From: Acidovorax sp.
Lineage (GTDB): Bacteria; Pseudomonadota; Gammaproteobacteria; Burkholderiales; Burkholderiaceae_C
NCBI GenBank assembly: GCA_031277855.1
Contig: JAITLO010000038.1
Coordinates: 48,485 to 112,484, forward strand
Reading direction: 5' to 3'
DNA: 64,000 nt
Below the pieces are notes generated by a model, which worked only from the letters and a program-made list of their open reading frames with translations, searched no databases and had not been told where the DNA came from. The position numbers were made by a program, and so were the translations under genes. Each line of letters opens with the position of its first letter. Within the stretch, counting starts at the first letter, position 1. Shown here piece after piece: positions 37,529 to 47,421 of the stretch.

Positions 37529-37536
37529 CTGTATTC
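37519..37536. repeat. Palindrome overlapping the stop codon of the cidR-like gene
   Basis: GAATAC-ATAGCT-GTATTC is a perfect inverted repeat centred on the TAG stop. It shares the GAATA/TATTC words with the operator at 36563 but in reversed order, so it may be a hairpin or chance. Confidence 0.4.
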
Positions 37537-37570
37537 GCTGACCCTGTCTGCGCCACAGCGAGACGGAACG

Positions 37571-37606
37571 TAAAAAACGCCTGCCGGCTTGCACCGTGCA
37601 GGCGTT
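37571..37606 (-). terminator. Rho-independent terminator of the DUF3761-like gene
   Basis: On the minus strand AACGCCTGC and GCAGGCGTT pair over nine bases around a 13-base loop and run into TTTTTA. It lies ~25 bases beyond the stop at 37631. Confidence 0.75.
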
Positions 37607-37630
37607 GCATCAGAGCGCAGGCAATCCGGC

Positions 37631-38095
37631 TCAGGTGCAGGACTTGTTTTTGGCTCCATGCATGCCGGCGGCCTTGGCTTCGGCTTCCGTCATGTATTTG
37701 CCATTTTTGGTGGTGCCGTAATAGCGGTCACCCTGGCAGTGGTAGACCTTGCTGGTTTCATTCACCCAGACCTTGCCCGGGCCGCCACCAGGGGCTGGCG
37801 TGGCGCCCGCCTTGGTGGGAACGGCCTGTGCCGGTGCGGCCTTGGCTGGCGCCGCAGCGGCCTTGGCTGGCGCCGGAGCCGGTGCAGCGGCGGCCGATGT
37901 ATCTATGCCCTTGTGGCCCTTGCATGCCCCCTTGGAGGTGGTGGCACTGACCGAGGTGCCGTCCTTGCAGACAAAGGTCTGCATGGCGGCAGGTGCCGCT
38001 GCGGGCGCCGCTGCCGGTGCCGTGGTGCCGGCAGCCCAGGCCGCTGTGCCGCCCATCAAGGCCGAGGCCAGCCAGATTTTCCATGTGTTGCGCAT
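37631..38095 (-). CDS. Secreted DUF3761-like protein with Ala/Pro-rich linker
   Basis: A 154-residue exported protein of unknown function. Signal peptide ~1-21 (WLASALMGGTAAWA). An N-terminal module with FVCKDGTSVSATTSKGACKG resembles the DUF3761 Cys motif. An Ala/Pro/Lys low-complexity linker (~65-110) follows, then a C-terminal module VWVNETSKVYHCQGDRYYG with KYMTEAEAKAAGMHGA. Three or four cysteines could form disulfides in the periplasm. AGGAG precedes ATG 38095. Such modules are frequent in Burkholderiales; no role can be assigned. Confidence 0.8.
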   Translation of the reverse strand: MRNTWKIWLASALMGGTAAWAAGTTAPAAAPAAAPAAMQTFVCKDGTSVSATTSKGACKGHKGIDTSAAAAPAPAPAKAAAAPAKAAPAQAVPTKAGATPAPGGGPGKVWVNETSKVYHCQGDRYYGTTKNGKYMTEAEAKAAGMHGAKNKSCT

Positions 38096-38514
38096 AGGTG
38101 CACTCCTGGTGGAGAAAATGCCGCGCCCTCGCGCGGCTGCCGCCATGCTGCGCCGGCCCCAAGCGATACACAAGTGCTGCCGCACGAAAAATGCCCAGAT
38201 GGCAGCCCGCTTGCCTTGACGGCCTTTTAGCTATTTATTTAATAGCTATAAGTGCTTTATGGATTTACATAAAACAGTGATTTCACCATCCATCTTCTGG
38301 TGAGCGACCGCAGTCCCAATGGCTGCTGTCCTACAGAAAGCTTAACTGCATCACCAAGTGCAAAGATTTTTTCAATCCACCAATGCTGCGCCGCAGGCTA
38401 ATCTTCGCCGCCGGCGCCTGAGACCGTTCATCTGAAAACCGCTTTGCAGCCACAGGCTGTACAGGCTGCCGAGCGTGGCGAACCACTTCAAAAAACGTGT
38501 TCTGGAGAAAACAC
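38096..38514. other. 419-base interval between two divergent secreted-protein genes
   Basis: No gene is credible. A perfect palindrome TAGCTATT-TATTT-AATAGCTA lies at 38228-38248 in an AT-rich patch (38225-38285) that contrasts with the surroundings. The rest must contain the promoters of both flanking genes. Confidence 0.55.
38228..38248. repeat. AT-rich palindrome
   Basis: TAGCTATT and AATAGCTA form an 8-bp perfect inverted repeat around TATTT, followed by AAGTGCTTTATGGATTTAC. It resembles AT-rich intergenic elements I have seen in Comamonadaceae, but I cannot confirm copies here. Confidence 0.4.
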
Positions 38515-38895
38515 ATGCCCACCCTCCGCTGTGGCCTGCTGCTGGCAGCTGCCTGCGTACTAAGCGGCTGCCAGCATGACGAGATGCTGCCCGAAACCCT
38601 GTACTTTGCCCCCGGCACTCCCGTGCAATACAAGGGCAAGCCGGGCAAGCTCTATGGCACCGAGCAGTGTTCCCAGGGCGAGCTGGCCGGTCACTCCTGC
38701 CTGATCTTTCCGCCCCACCGCCCCACCGCCACGGCCGTCATCATTGCCGGGCAGCGCGTGCAGCAAATCAGCGTCACCGCCAAGCGCGATCCCAAGGACC
38801 CCATGCAATTCATCGTGGTCGATGATCAGGGTCGGCGCCTGCTGAGCACCAGCGGTAACAACGAAGACAAGGCCAATATCCAGATTGCCTACTAG
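38515..38895 (+). CDS. Small putative lipoprotein of unknown function
   Basis: A 126-residue protein with a lipoprotein signal. A short basic start is followed by LLLAAACVLSGC, with the lipobox cysteine near residue 19. The mature part is hydrophilic and carries one cysteine pair (EQCSQGELAGHSC). GGAG stands seven bases before ATG 38515. No family is recognised. Because the residue after the lipobox Cys is Gln, not Asp, outer-membrane location is expected. The next gene downstream is another small secreted protein with a very similar ribosome-binding region. Confidence 0.72.
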   Translation: MPTLRCGLLLAAACVLSGCQHDEMLPETLYFAPGTPVQYKGKPGKLYGTEQCSQGELAGHSCLIFPPHRPTATAVIIAGQRVQQISVTAKRDPKDPMQFIVVDDQGRRLLSTSGNNEDKANIQIAY

Positions 38896-39075
38896 CGATT
38901 CATCGCTAGCAGCCCAAGCTGAACGGCATGTGACTTTCATGCCGACGCCCTGGCGCTGACGCGCGGCCACAACGTCCCATGAACTGGCTGCCGGCTCGTC
39001 ATTGCCGCCTCCGAATGGCAGACACACAATGCAGGCGTTCGCTCGCTTTTGTGCAAACACCACCGGAGAAAATCC

Positions 39076-39270
39076 ATGAAAAGCATGCTCATCGCCCTGG
39101 GCCTGGCAGCCGCCAGCATCACTGCTGCCCACAGTGCCACACTGACCCAACCCGCCAGCCTGAACGCCACCAACTTCAGCGCCACCAGCCAGGGCAGCCT
39201 GATCCAGGCCAAGACCAGCGGCAAAAAGAGCAACAAGGCCAAGCGCGGTCACGCCAGCAAAAAGGCCTGA
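39076..39270 (+). CDS. Small secreted lysine-rich peptide
   Basis: A 64-residue product. The signal peptide is ~1-20 (LGLAAASITAAHSA), followed by a ~44-residue mature peptide that is neutral and Asn/Ser/Thr-rich first, then strongly basic at the end (KKSNKAKRGHASKKA). GGAG precedes ATG 39076 and a terminator follows, so it looks like an independent gene. No family is recognised. A basic tail of this type could bind envelope polymers or nucleic acid, but that is speculation. Confidence 0.65.
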   Translation: MKSMLIALGLAAASITAAHSATLTQPASLNATNFSATSQGSLIQAKTSGKKSNKAKRGHASKKA

Positions 39271-39304
39271 GCACGCAGCCGCACAATGCGGCGGCTGTCC
39301 CTCC

Positions 39305-39331
39305 AAAGCCAAGGTACGCCTTGGCTTTTTT
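39305..39331 (+). terminator. Rho-independent terminator of the small secreted-peptide gene
   Basis: AAGCCAAGG and CCTTGGCTT form a 9-bp stem around TACG and run into TTTTT. It lies ~35 bases after the stop. Confidence 0.85.
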
Positions 39332-39373
39332 CATGGGCACAAGCGGGGCTATCACATAGGCAGCCGGTCTCTT

Positions 39374-39837
39374 TCAATCCAAGCTGAGCACCAGGATTTC
39401 GTCACCCAGCTCGTCTATCTCTCCCGTGGGCTGCCAGCCCAGGTGGCGGTAAAAGCCATGGGAGCGCACCAGAGGATCGCTGGAGCAACCCAGAAACAGC
39501 CGGCGCATTCCCAGGCGCCGAAAATCCTCGACGACGCGTTCCAGCAAGGCCTTGCCCAGGCCTTTTCCCTCATGCTCGGGCAACAGCGCCAGCACCACGA
39601 TCTCGCCGCTGTCCCGGTCGCCAAAGCAGTAGCCCGCCATCTGCCCATCCACACAGGCGATGACACCGGGCAGGCTGCCGTCTTCTATGCCCGCGCTCCA
39701 GCTTGCCTGGGTGATGCCCAGCGCCTGCAGCTCGGCAGCAGAAAAAGCGTTTTCACGCGTGCGACCACGAATCTCGATGCACATGGCCGCATCGGCAGGA
39801 ACAGCGGGCCGGAAGACCGGCACGGCCACGCTCACCA

Positions 39838-39838
<1 letters not shown>
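39374..39838 (-). CDS. GNAT-family N-acetyltransferase
   Basis: A 154-residue single GNAT domain. It has beta4 VVLALLPEHEGKGLGKALL with the acetyl-CoA pyrophosphate loop (EGKGLGKA), then LFLGCSSDPLVRSHGFYRHLGW. The family acetylates amines on small molecules or proteins; the acceptor is unknown. Its ATG shares one base with the metH stop (TGATG), so it is translationally coupled to metH and under the same riboswitch. Confidence 0.85.
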
Positions 39839-42594
<2,756 letters not shown>

Positions 42595-42638
42595 CAGCTC
42601 ACCTGTGTGAAAACCAGACAACAAAATCGGGGACAGGT

Positions 42639-42766
42639 GAGCGCCGTTGCAAAAGCGTGAAACGCGGCCAGAAGCGGGCAAAGCCAGGCATCTGCGGGCC
42701 CCGAGCCTGACCGGCCGAGCGTGCATTGGCATGCACACCTCGGCCCGCTGCAGCGCTCCTCGGGGC
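42639..42766 (-). ncRNA. S-adenosylhomocysteine (SAH) riboswitch
   Basis: On the minus strand the leader starts CCCCGAGGAGCGCTGCAGCG. CCCCGAG (42766 end) pairs with CTCGGGG (around 42700) to form P1. GGCCGAG...CTCGGCC forms the internal hairpin. CAGGCTCGG precedes the P1 close. Downstream AACGGCGCTC (42639-42648) can pair GAGCGC of the first strand as the pseudoknot. These are the conserved pieces of the SAH riboswitch class known upstream of ahcY and metH. It ends 44 bases before the metH start and should raise expression when SAH accumulates. Confidence 0.9.
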
Positions 42767-42776
42767 GAAGCCGGCG

Positions 42777-42782
42777 ATTTTA
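42777..42782 (-). promoter_or_regulatory. -10 element candidate of the metH promoter
   Basis: TAAAAT on the minus strand lies about 11 bases before the first riboswitch base, which would place the transcription start right at the aptamer. No convincing -35 is visible. Confidence 0.4.
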
Positions 42783-42847
42783 CGGCGTGGCGCCGGAACG
42801 TGCCGGCGCGGGGAATGCGCGCGGACGCCCGGCGCCCGGGCAGCGCA

Positions 42848-43417
42848 TCAGGGTTTCAGGTTCTGGGCCGAGGCAGGCAGGCCAAAGATGCGGTCAAACG
42901 CCCAGTTGAAGACAAAGGTGTAGAGCATGAAGAAGACCAGCAGGCCGGCTTCCAGCACCGTGGCTTCCCACAGCGAGATCTTGAACCACCAAGCCATCAG
43001 CGGAATCAGCATGGCGGCAATACCTCCTTCAAAGCCTATGGCATGCGCAATACGGCGCAGCAGGGAACGGCCTTTGCGGGTCTGGCGCAGCTCCCAGCGC
43101 TCAAACAGCCAGTTGAAGGTGAGGTTCCATGCAATCGCAATGGTGGAGGCCGCCACAGCCATCACACCGGAGTCGCCCGAGTTCTGGCCCGTGGCCATGA
43201 ACAGCAGGCTGGAGACAATGATGGCGATCAGCTCGTACAGGCCGACAAACACCACGCGGCGCCAGGGCCCTTGCAGGCCTGTGGGTTTTTTGGGGGAAGC
43301 GGGAGACGTGGAGGAGGCAGGAGAAGAAGCAGAAGAAGCAGAAGAAGCAGAAGAAGCAGAAGAAGAAGTGGCAGAGAGAGAATTTGCGGTTGCCATCGCA
43401 CTGACAGGTTTCGACAT
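42848..43417 (-). CDS. PACE-family multidrug efflux transporter (AceI-like)
   Basis: A 189-residue inner-membrane protein with two Bacterial Transmembrane Pair domains (four helices). The first shows the conserved glutamate in [16 protein letters not shown], the second [15 protein letters not shown] and [22 protein letters not shown] proteins export biocides such as chlorhexidine and short diamines. The first ~45 residues are an unusual Ser/Ala/Pro-rich tail encoded by a 9-base tandem repeat. A start eight codons in is also possible. It is divergent from a LysR gene, as for AceI/AceR. Confidence 0.88.
   Translation of the reverse strand: MSKPVSAMATANSLSATSSSASSASSASSASSPASSTSPASPKKPTGLQGPWRRVVFVGLYELIAIIVSSLLFMATGQNSGDSGVMAVAASTIAIAWNLTFNWLFERWELRQTRKGRSLLRRIAHAIGFEGGIAAMLIPLMAWWFKISLWEATVLEAGLLVFFMLYTFVFNWAFDRIFGLPASAQNLKP
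43322..43369. repeat. In-frame 9-base tandem repeat (Ser/Ala tract of the PACE gene)
   Basis: GAAGCAGAA-type nonamers repeat about 4-5 times, encoding a [10 protein letters not shown] tract on the minus strand. Because the unit is a multiple of three, copy-number change alters protein length, not frame. Confidence 0.85.
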
Positions 43418-43430
43418 GGCCGGCAGTATA

Positions 43431-43450
43431 TGTGCCGTAAATTGAGCACA
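43431..43450. promoter_or_regulatory. Operator candidate between PACE and LysR genes
   Basis: TGTGC-N10-GCACA is a perfect 5-bp inverted repeat in the 73-base divergent gap, adjacent to AT-rich promoter-like sequence (43455-43480). Confidence 0.45.
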
Positions 43451-43490
43451 AAAGTCAGATTCTTTCAGTTTTTTTGATAGATTGACCGCC

Positions 43491-44399
43491 ATGGCCTTTC
43501 CCCCTGAACAAGTCCTTTTGTTTCTCTCCGTGCTGGACCACGGCTCGTTTTCCGCCGCCGCACGCCAGCTGGGGCGCGTACCCTCGGCCGTCAGCATGGC
43601 CATTGCCCAGCTGGAGGCCGAGCTGGACCTCCCGCTTTTCGACCGCAGCGGGCGCGAGCCCCGCCCCACCGCCGCCGCCCGCGCACTGGAGCCCCAGGCC
43701 CGGCTGCTGGCGGCACAGCTGCAGCAGCTGAACCAGCAGGCCAAGGCCTTGCACCAGGGGCTGGAGGAGCGTTTGACCTTTGCGATTGCGCCCGAGCTGC
43801 TGTCCACCGCCTGGGCCGATGGCCTGGTGCCGCTGGCCCAGGAGTTTCCCGGGCTGACGGTGGAAGTGCTGGCCGCGCCCCAGGCCGACGCGCTGGAGCT
43901 GCTACACGCCGGCCGGGCCCAGCTGGCGCTGATGTTCGAGCGCCCGGCCATGGACGGGCGCGAGGAATTCCAGGGCATGGGCCATGAAACCCTGGTGGCC
44001 GTCATGGCGCCGCAGTTCGCCCCCTGGCGCGCCGCACAGGCAGCCCATGGCCCCGAGGTGCGCTTAAGCACCGACCAGCTGGCCGCCAGCCGCCAGGTGC
44101 TGGTCACCAGCCGCGACCCGCTGCACACCCACCCGCGCTTTGTGTTCGCCCACCAGCTGTGGCGCTGCGACAGCTACCAGGCCGCGCTGTCTCTCATCCA
44201 CACCGGGCTGGCCTGGGGCTGGCTGCCCAGGGGGCTGGTAGAACCCCACATCGCCGCAGGCACCTTGATGGAAGTGCCCATGCAAAGCATCAGCAACGGC
44301 AGCACCTTGTTTGTGGACTGGGTCTGGTCCAAGGCCCGTCCGCTGGGCCTGGCAGGCCAGCGCTTTGTGCAAATGCTGCGCGAACGCCCTCGAACCTGA
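43491..44399 (+). CDS. LysR-family regulator divergent from the PACE efflux gene
   Basis: A 302-residue LysR regulator with HTH ~5-62 (HGSFSAAARQLGRVPSAVSM) and effector domain ~90-300 (ERLTFAIAPELLSTAWADGL). Divergence from a PACE gene matches the AceR-aceI arrangement in Acinetobacter, where AceR activates efflux in response to chlorhexidine. That role is inferred. ATG 43491 is chosen; a TTG three codons earlier is possible. No clear Shine-Dalgarno is seen. Confidence 0.87.
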   Translation: MAFPPEQVLLFLSVLDHGSFSAAARQLGRVPSAVSMAIAQLEAELDLPLFDRSGREPRPTAAARALEPQARLLAAQLQQLNQQAKALHQGLEERLTFAIAPELLSTAWADGLVPLAQEFPGLTVEVLAAPQADALELLHAGRAQLALMFERPAMDGREEFQGMGHETLVAVMAPQFAPWRAAQAAHGPEVRLSTDQLAASRQVLVTSRDPLHTHPRFVFAHQLWRCDSYQAALSLIHTGLAWGWLPRGLVEPHIAAGTLMEVPMQSISNGSTLFVDWVWSKARPLGLAGQRFVQMLRERPRT

Positions 44400-44456
44400 A
44401 TATCCACCCGCACTGCGGCACCCGGTCGTTGCGGATGGTGCACGTTCCATCACAAA

Positions 44457-44471
44457 TCCCAATTTATGGGA
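44457..44471. promoter_or_regulatory. 15-base operator candidate, distal copy
   Basis: TCCCAATTTATGGGA, with near-palindromic CCCA...TGGG ends. Its exact reverse complement occurs at 44590-44604, 133 bases away. Confidence 0.65.
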
Positions 44472-44589
44472 CTGCAGACCAGTTTCATCGAAACACCTAG
44501 GGAATGCACTTAGAGCAACAAACACATATAGGTAGCGCATCAAAAGACAATTCTAGGCATTGAACTCGCAAGAGCCCATGAAATAGCTA

Positions 44590-44604
44590 TCCCATAAATT
44601 GGGA
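44590..44604. promoter_or_regulatory. 15-base operator candidate, proximal copy
   Basis: TCCCATAAATTGGGA, the exact reverse complement of the distal copy, placed 25 bases before the IclR start. A possible promoter (TTGAAC, 17 bases, ATAGCT) ends right against it, so binding would block the IclR gene. Autoregulation by the IclR protein is the likely use. Confidence 0.68.
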
Positions 44605-44629
44605 ATACAGTTTTCTGCCATCCCGCACC

Positions 44630-45379
44630 ATGCCTGCCACCCACAGCCCGGACACCGATATCCCCGCCGCAGACCGCGTGCTGCATCTGCTGACGGTGCT
44701 GGCGCGTGCCCCGCGAGCCCTGTCTGCCGCCGAGCTGATGCTGGCCAGCGGCCTGCCGCGCAGCGCTCTCTACCGCCAGCTCGCCCGCCTCAAACGCTTT
44801 GACCTGGTGCAGGAGCAGGCCGGCCTCTACGCCCCCGGCCCGCTGTGTCTGCAGCTGGCCAACGGGTTTGAACGCAGCTCCAGCCTGGTACACACCGCCC
44901 GCCCTTTTCTGGCACAGCTGGCGCAACTGACCCAGGAAAGCGCCGGTCTCATCGTGGCCAGCGACGGCCAGGCCATGTGCCTGGCCATGGCAGAAAGTCC
45001 ACAGTCGCTGCGCTGCTCGTTTGCCGAAGGCCGCAGCGTGCCGCTGCAGCGCGGGGCCTCGGCCCTGTGCCTGCTGGCCCATCTGCCCACCGCACAGCGC
45101 GAGGCCGTGCTGCACCAGCACTACGGCCACGATCTACAGGCCCTCACCCAGGCACAGGCCAGGCTGCAAGCCATACGCGATGTCGGCTATGTGGTCACCG
45201 TGGGCGAGGTGGACGCCGGCGTCTGGGGCTGCAGCGTGCCGCTGTTCGGCGCTGGGCGCCGCGCCCTTGCGGCGCTGACGCTGATGGCCCCCCAGCAGCG
45301 CGTGCAGGAGCAGCAGGCCCAATGGCTGCAGCAAACACTGACCGCTGCGGCCCGCATTTCACATGCACTCACTGCATAA
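44630..45379 (+). CDS. IclR-family transcriptional regulator (hutG neighbour)
   Basis: A 249-residue IclR protein. The HTH is at ~15-65 (ALSAAELMLASGLPRSALYR) and the effector domain ~80-245, with the conserved block GYVVTVGEVDAGVWGCSVPL. It lies 75 bases upstream of a deformylase gene on the same strand, followed by a Bug gene, so it probably governs both. Two exact 15-base palindromic sites precede it. The effector is unknown. Confidence 0.87.
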   Translation: MPATHSPDTDIPAADRVLHLLTVLARAPRALSAAELMLASGLPRSALYRQLARLKRFDLVQEQAGLYAPGPLCLQLANGFERSSSLVHTARPFLAQLAQLTQESAGLIVASDGQAMCLAMAESPQSLRCSFAEGRSVPLQRGASALCLLAHLPTAQREAVLHQHYGHDLQALTQAQARLQAIRDVGYVVTVGEVDAGVWGCSVPLFGAGRRALAALTLMAPQQRVQEQQAQWLQQTLTAAARISHALTA

Positions 45380-45454
45380 ATTTTCACCCTTTCCCCTCTG
45401 CAAAGCGCCGCATTCGTGCAGGCGCGCAGCGTCTTGATCCAGGAGTAAATCAGC

Positions 45455-46285
45455 ATGTTATTCACCACCGACCGCGTGGCGTTCGAGTTCCACCAGGGCA
45501 CGGCACCACTGCTGCTGTCCTTTCCCCATGTGGGCACCTATGTGCCGCCCTGCGTGGCCGAGCGCCTGAACGACGAGGCCCGCCATGTGCCCGACACCGA
45601 CTGGCATCTGCCGCGCCTGTATGCCTTTGCCAAGGCCCTGGGTGCCTCCACGCTGGTGGCCACGCATTCGCGCTATGTGGTGGACCTGAATCGTCCACCC
45701 GATGGCGCCAGCCTCTACCCAGGCCAGAACGTGACCGGTCTGTGCCCGGTCGACAGCTTTGACGACACCCCGCTGTACCGCAGCCCCGAGCTGCTGCCCG
45801 ATGCGGCCGAAATCGACCAGCGCCGTGCCGCCATCTGGCAGCCCTATCACGACCAGCTGCGCGCCGAGCTGGACCGCATCAAGGCCCAGCACGGTGTGGC
45901 CCTGCTGTGGGATGCCCACTCCATACGCTCCGTGCTGCCGCGCTTTTTTGAAGGCACGCTGCCGGACCTGAACCTGGGCACCAACCTGGGTGCCAGCTGC
46001 GCGCCGGCCCTGGGCGAGCGGCTGCTGCACACCGCACAGCAAGCCGCCGAGGACGGCTACACCAGCGTGCTCAATGGCCGCTTCACGGGCGGCTACATCA
46101 CCCGGCATTACGGCCAGCCCGCCAGCCAGGTGCATGCGGTACAGCTGGAGATGACGCAAAGCAGCTATATGCAAGAGGCCCTGCCTTTTGACTACCTGCC
46201 CGAGCGTGCCGACAAGGTGCAGCCGCATCTGGAAAAGCTGCTGAACACCATGCTGGAATTCGCCGCGTCTACGCAGCAGCGTTAA
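45455..46285 (+). CDS. hutG: N-formylglutamate deformylase-like amidohydrolase
   Basis: A 276-residue member of the N-formylglutamate amidohydrolase family. It shows LLLSFPHVGTYVPPCV (metal/substrate loop), DTDWHLPRLYAFA, YVVDLNRPPDG, WDAHSIRSVLPRFF and LEMTQSSYM, all family landmarks. HutG removes formate from N-formyl-L-glutamate, the last step of one histidine degradation route. No other hut gene is in the window, so it may serve another formylated or amide substrate. AGGAG precedes the start. Confidence 0.88.
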   Translation: MLFTTDRVAFEFHQGTAPLLLSFPHVGTYVPPCVAERLNDEARHVPDTDWHLPRLYAFAKALGASTLVATHSRYVVDLNRPPDGASLYPGQNVTGLCPVDSFDDTPLYRSPELLPDAAEIDQRRAAIWQPYHDQLRAELDRIKAQHGVALLWDAHSIRSVLPRFFEGTLPDLNLGTNLGASCAPALGERLLHTAQQAAEDGYTSVLNGRFTGGYITRHYGQPASQVHAVQLEMTQSSYMQEALPFDYLPERADKVQPHLEKLLNTMLEFAASTQQR

Positions 46286-46401
46286 CACGCTTTCAGCCAC
46301 GCTGCGCGCAGTCCGTCCTAGGGACATCGGCAATGGACGCCGCCTGCGCCCGCGCGGAGCATCGGAGCCCTCTCCCCCTTTGACTCAAGGATTGGTTTCC
46401 C

Positions 46402-47379
46402 ATGCTCCATCGCCGCCATTTTCTGGCCCATAGCAGCGCACTGGCTGCTGCCTCCTCCCTGCCTTTGCTGGCCCGCAGCCAGACCTGGCCCAACAAGCCC
46501 GTACGCGTGGTGATTCCCTATGCCGCCGGCGGCGTGACCGACAACGTGGGCCGCAAGCTGATCGAGCAAATGGCCCGCGCCCTGGGCCAGGCCATGGTGG
46601 TGGAGAACAAGGGCGGAGCCGGGGGCACCGTGGGCATGGCCGAGGTGGCCAAGGCCGCGCCCGATGGCTATACCCTGGCGCTTTCCGCCATCAGCCCGCT
46701 GACGCTGTCACCGCATCTGATGAAGCTGAGCTACACGCCCGCCAAAGACCTGGTGGCGGTGGCGCCGATGATGTATTCACCGGTGTATGTGCTGGCCACC
46801 TCGGCCTACGCCGGCAAGAGCTGGGAAGCGCTGATTGCCGACGCCAAGGCCAAGCCCGGCACCATCCGCTTTGCCACATCGGGCGTGGGTTCGGTAGGCC
46901 ACATCATGCTGGAGCAGATCCAGCACAAGACGGGCGCGCAGTTCATCCATGTTCCCTACAAAGGCGTGGGCCAGACCGTGAACGACGCCGTGGGCGGGCA
47001 TTTCGAGATCATGACGGCCAACCCCTTTGGCACCATCAACGGACTCATCGCGCAAAGCAAGCTGCGCGTGCTGGCCACCACCGGGCCGCAGCGTGCACCC
47101 AACCAACCCCAGATCGCCACGCTGGCCGAAAAAGGCGTGGCCGAGGCCAACATCACCTCGCTGTTCGGGTTTATGGCGCCGGCACGCACGCCGGCCGACA
47201 TCGTCAACCGGCTCAACGCCGTGGTGCAGGAACAGCTGGCCACCGCCAGCATTCAAGAGGCCTTGCGCAGCACCGACAACGTGGGCCTGCAGCTCACGCC
47301 CCAGGAGTTCACCGCACTGCTGCAGCAAGAAAGCGCCAGCAATGCGGACATCATTCGCAAGGCGCAGATCACGCTCTAG
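46402..47379 (+). CDS. Bug-family (TctC-like) periplasmic substrate-binding protein
   Basis: A 325-residue protein with a Tat-like leader (HRRHFLAHSSALAAASSLPL) and a Bug core: VRVVIPYAAGGVTDNVG at the front and HVPYKGVGQTVNDAVGGHF mid-protein. No TctA/TctB permease genes occur nearby. It lies 116 bases after hutG and may bind the substrate of that pathway. It ends next to a convergent gene, with a small GCCCTGA hairpin (47381-47395) between them. Confidence 0.88.
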   Translation: MLHRRHFLAHSSALAAASSLPLLARSQTWPNKPVRVVIPYAAGGVTDNVGRKLIEQMARALGQAMVVENKGGAGGTVGMAEVAKAAPDGYTLALSAISPLTLSPHLMKLSYTPAKDLVAVAPMMYSPVYVLATSAYAGKSWEALIADAKAKPGTIRFATSGVGSVGHIMLEQIQHKTGAQFIHVPYKGVGQTVNDAVGGHFEIMTANPFGTINGLIAQSKLRVLATTGPQRAPNQPQIATLAEKGVAEANITSLFGFMAPARTPADIVNRLNAVVQEQLATASIQEALRSTDNVGLQLTPQEFTALLQQESASNADIIRKAQITL

Positions 47380-47421
47380 TGCCCTGATTCAGGGCGCCAA
47401 AGCCCCGCGTGTGCAGGGCGC

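Noticed and set aside
43320..43370. Short tandem array as a CRISPR
   Set aside because: The unit is only nine bases without spacers and is an in-frame Ser/Ala tract of the PACE gene.
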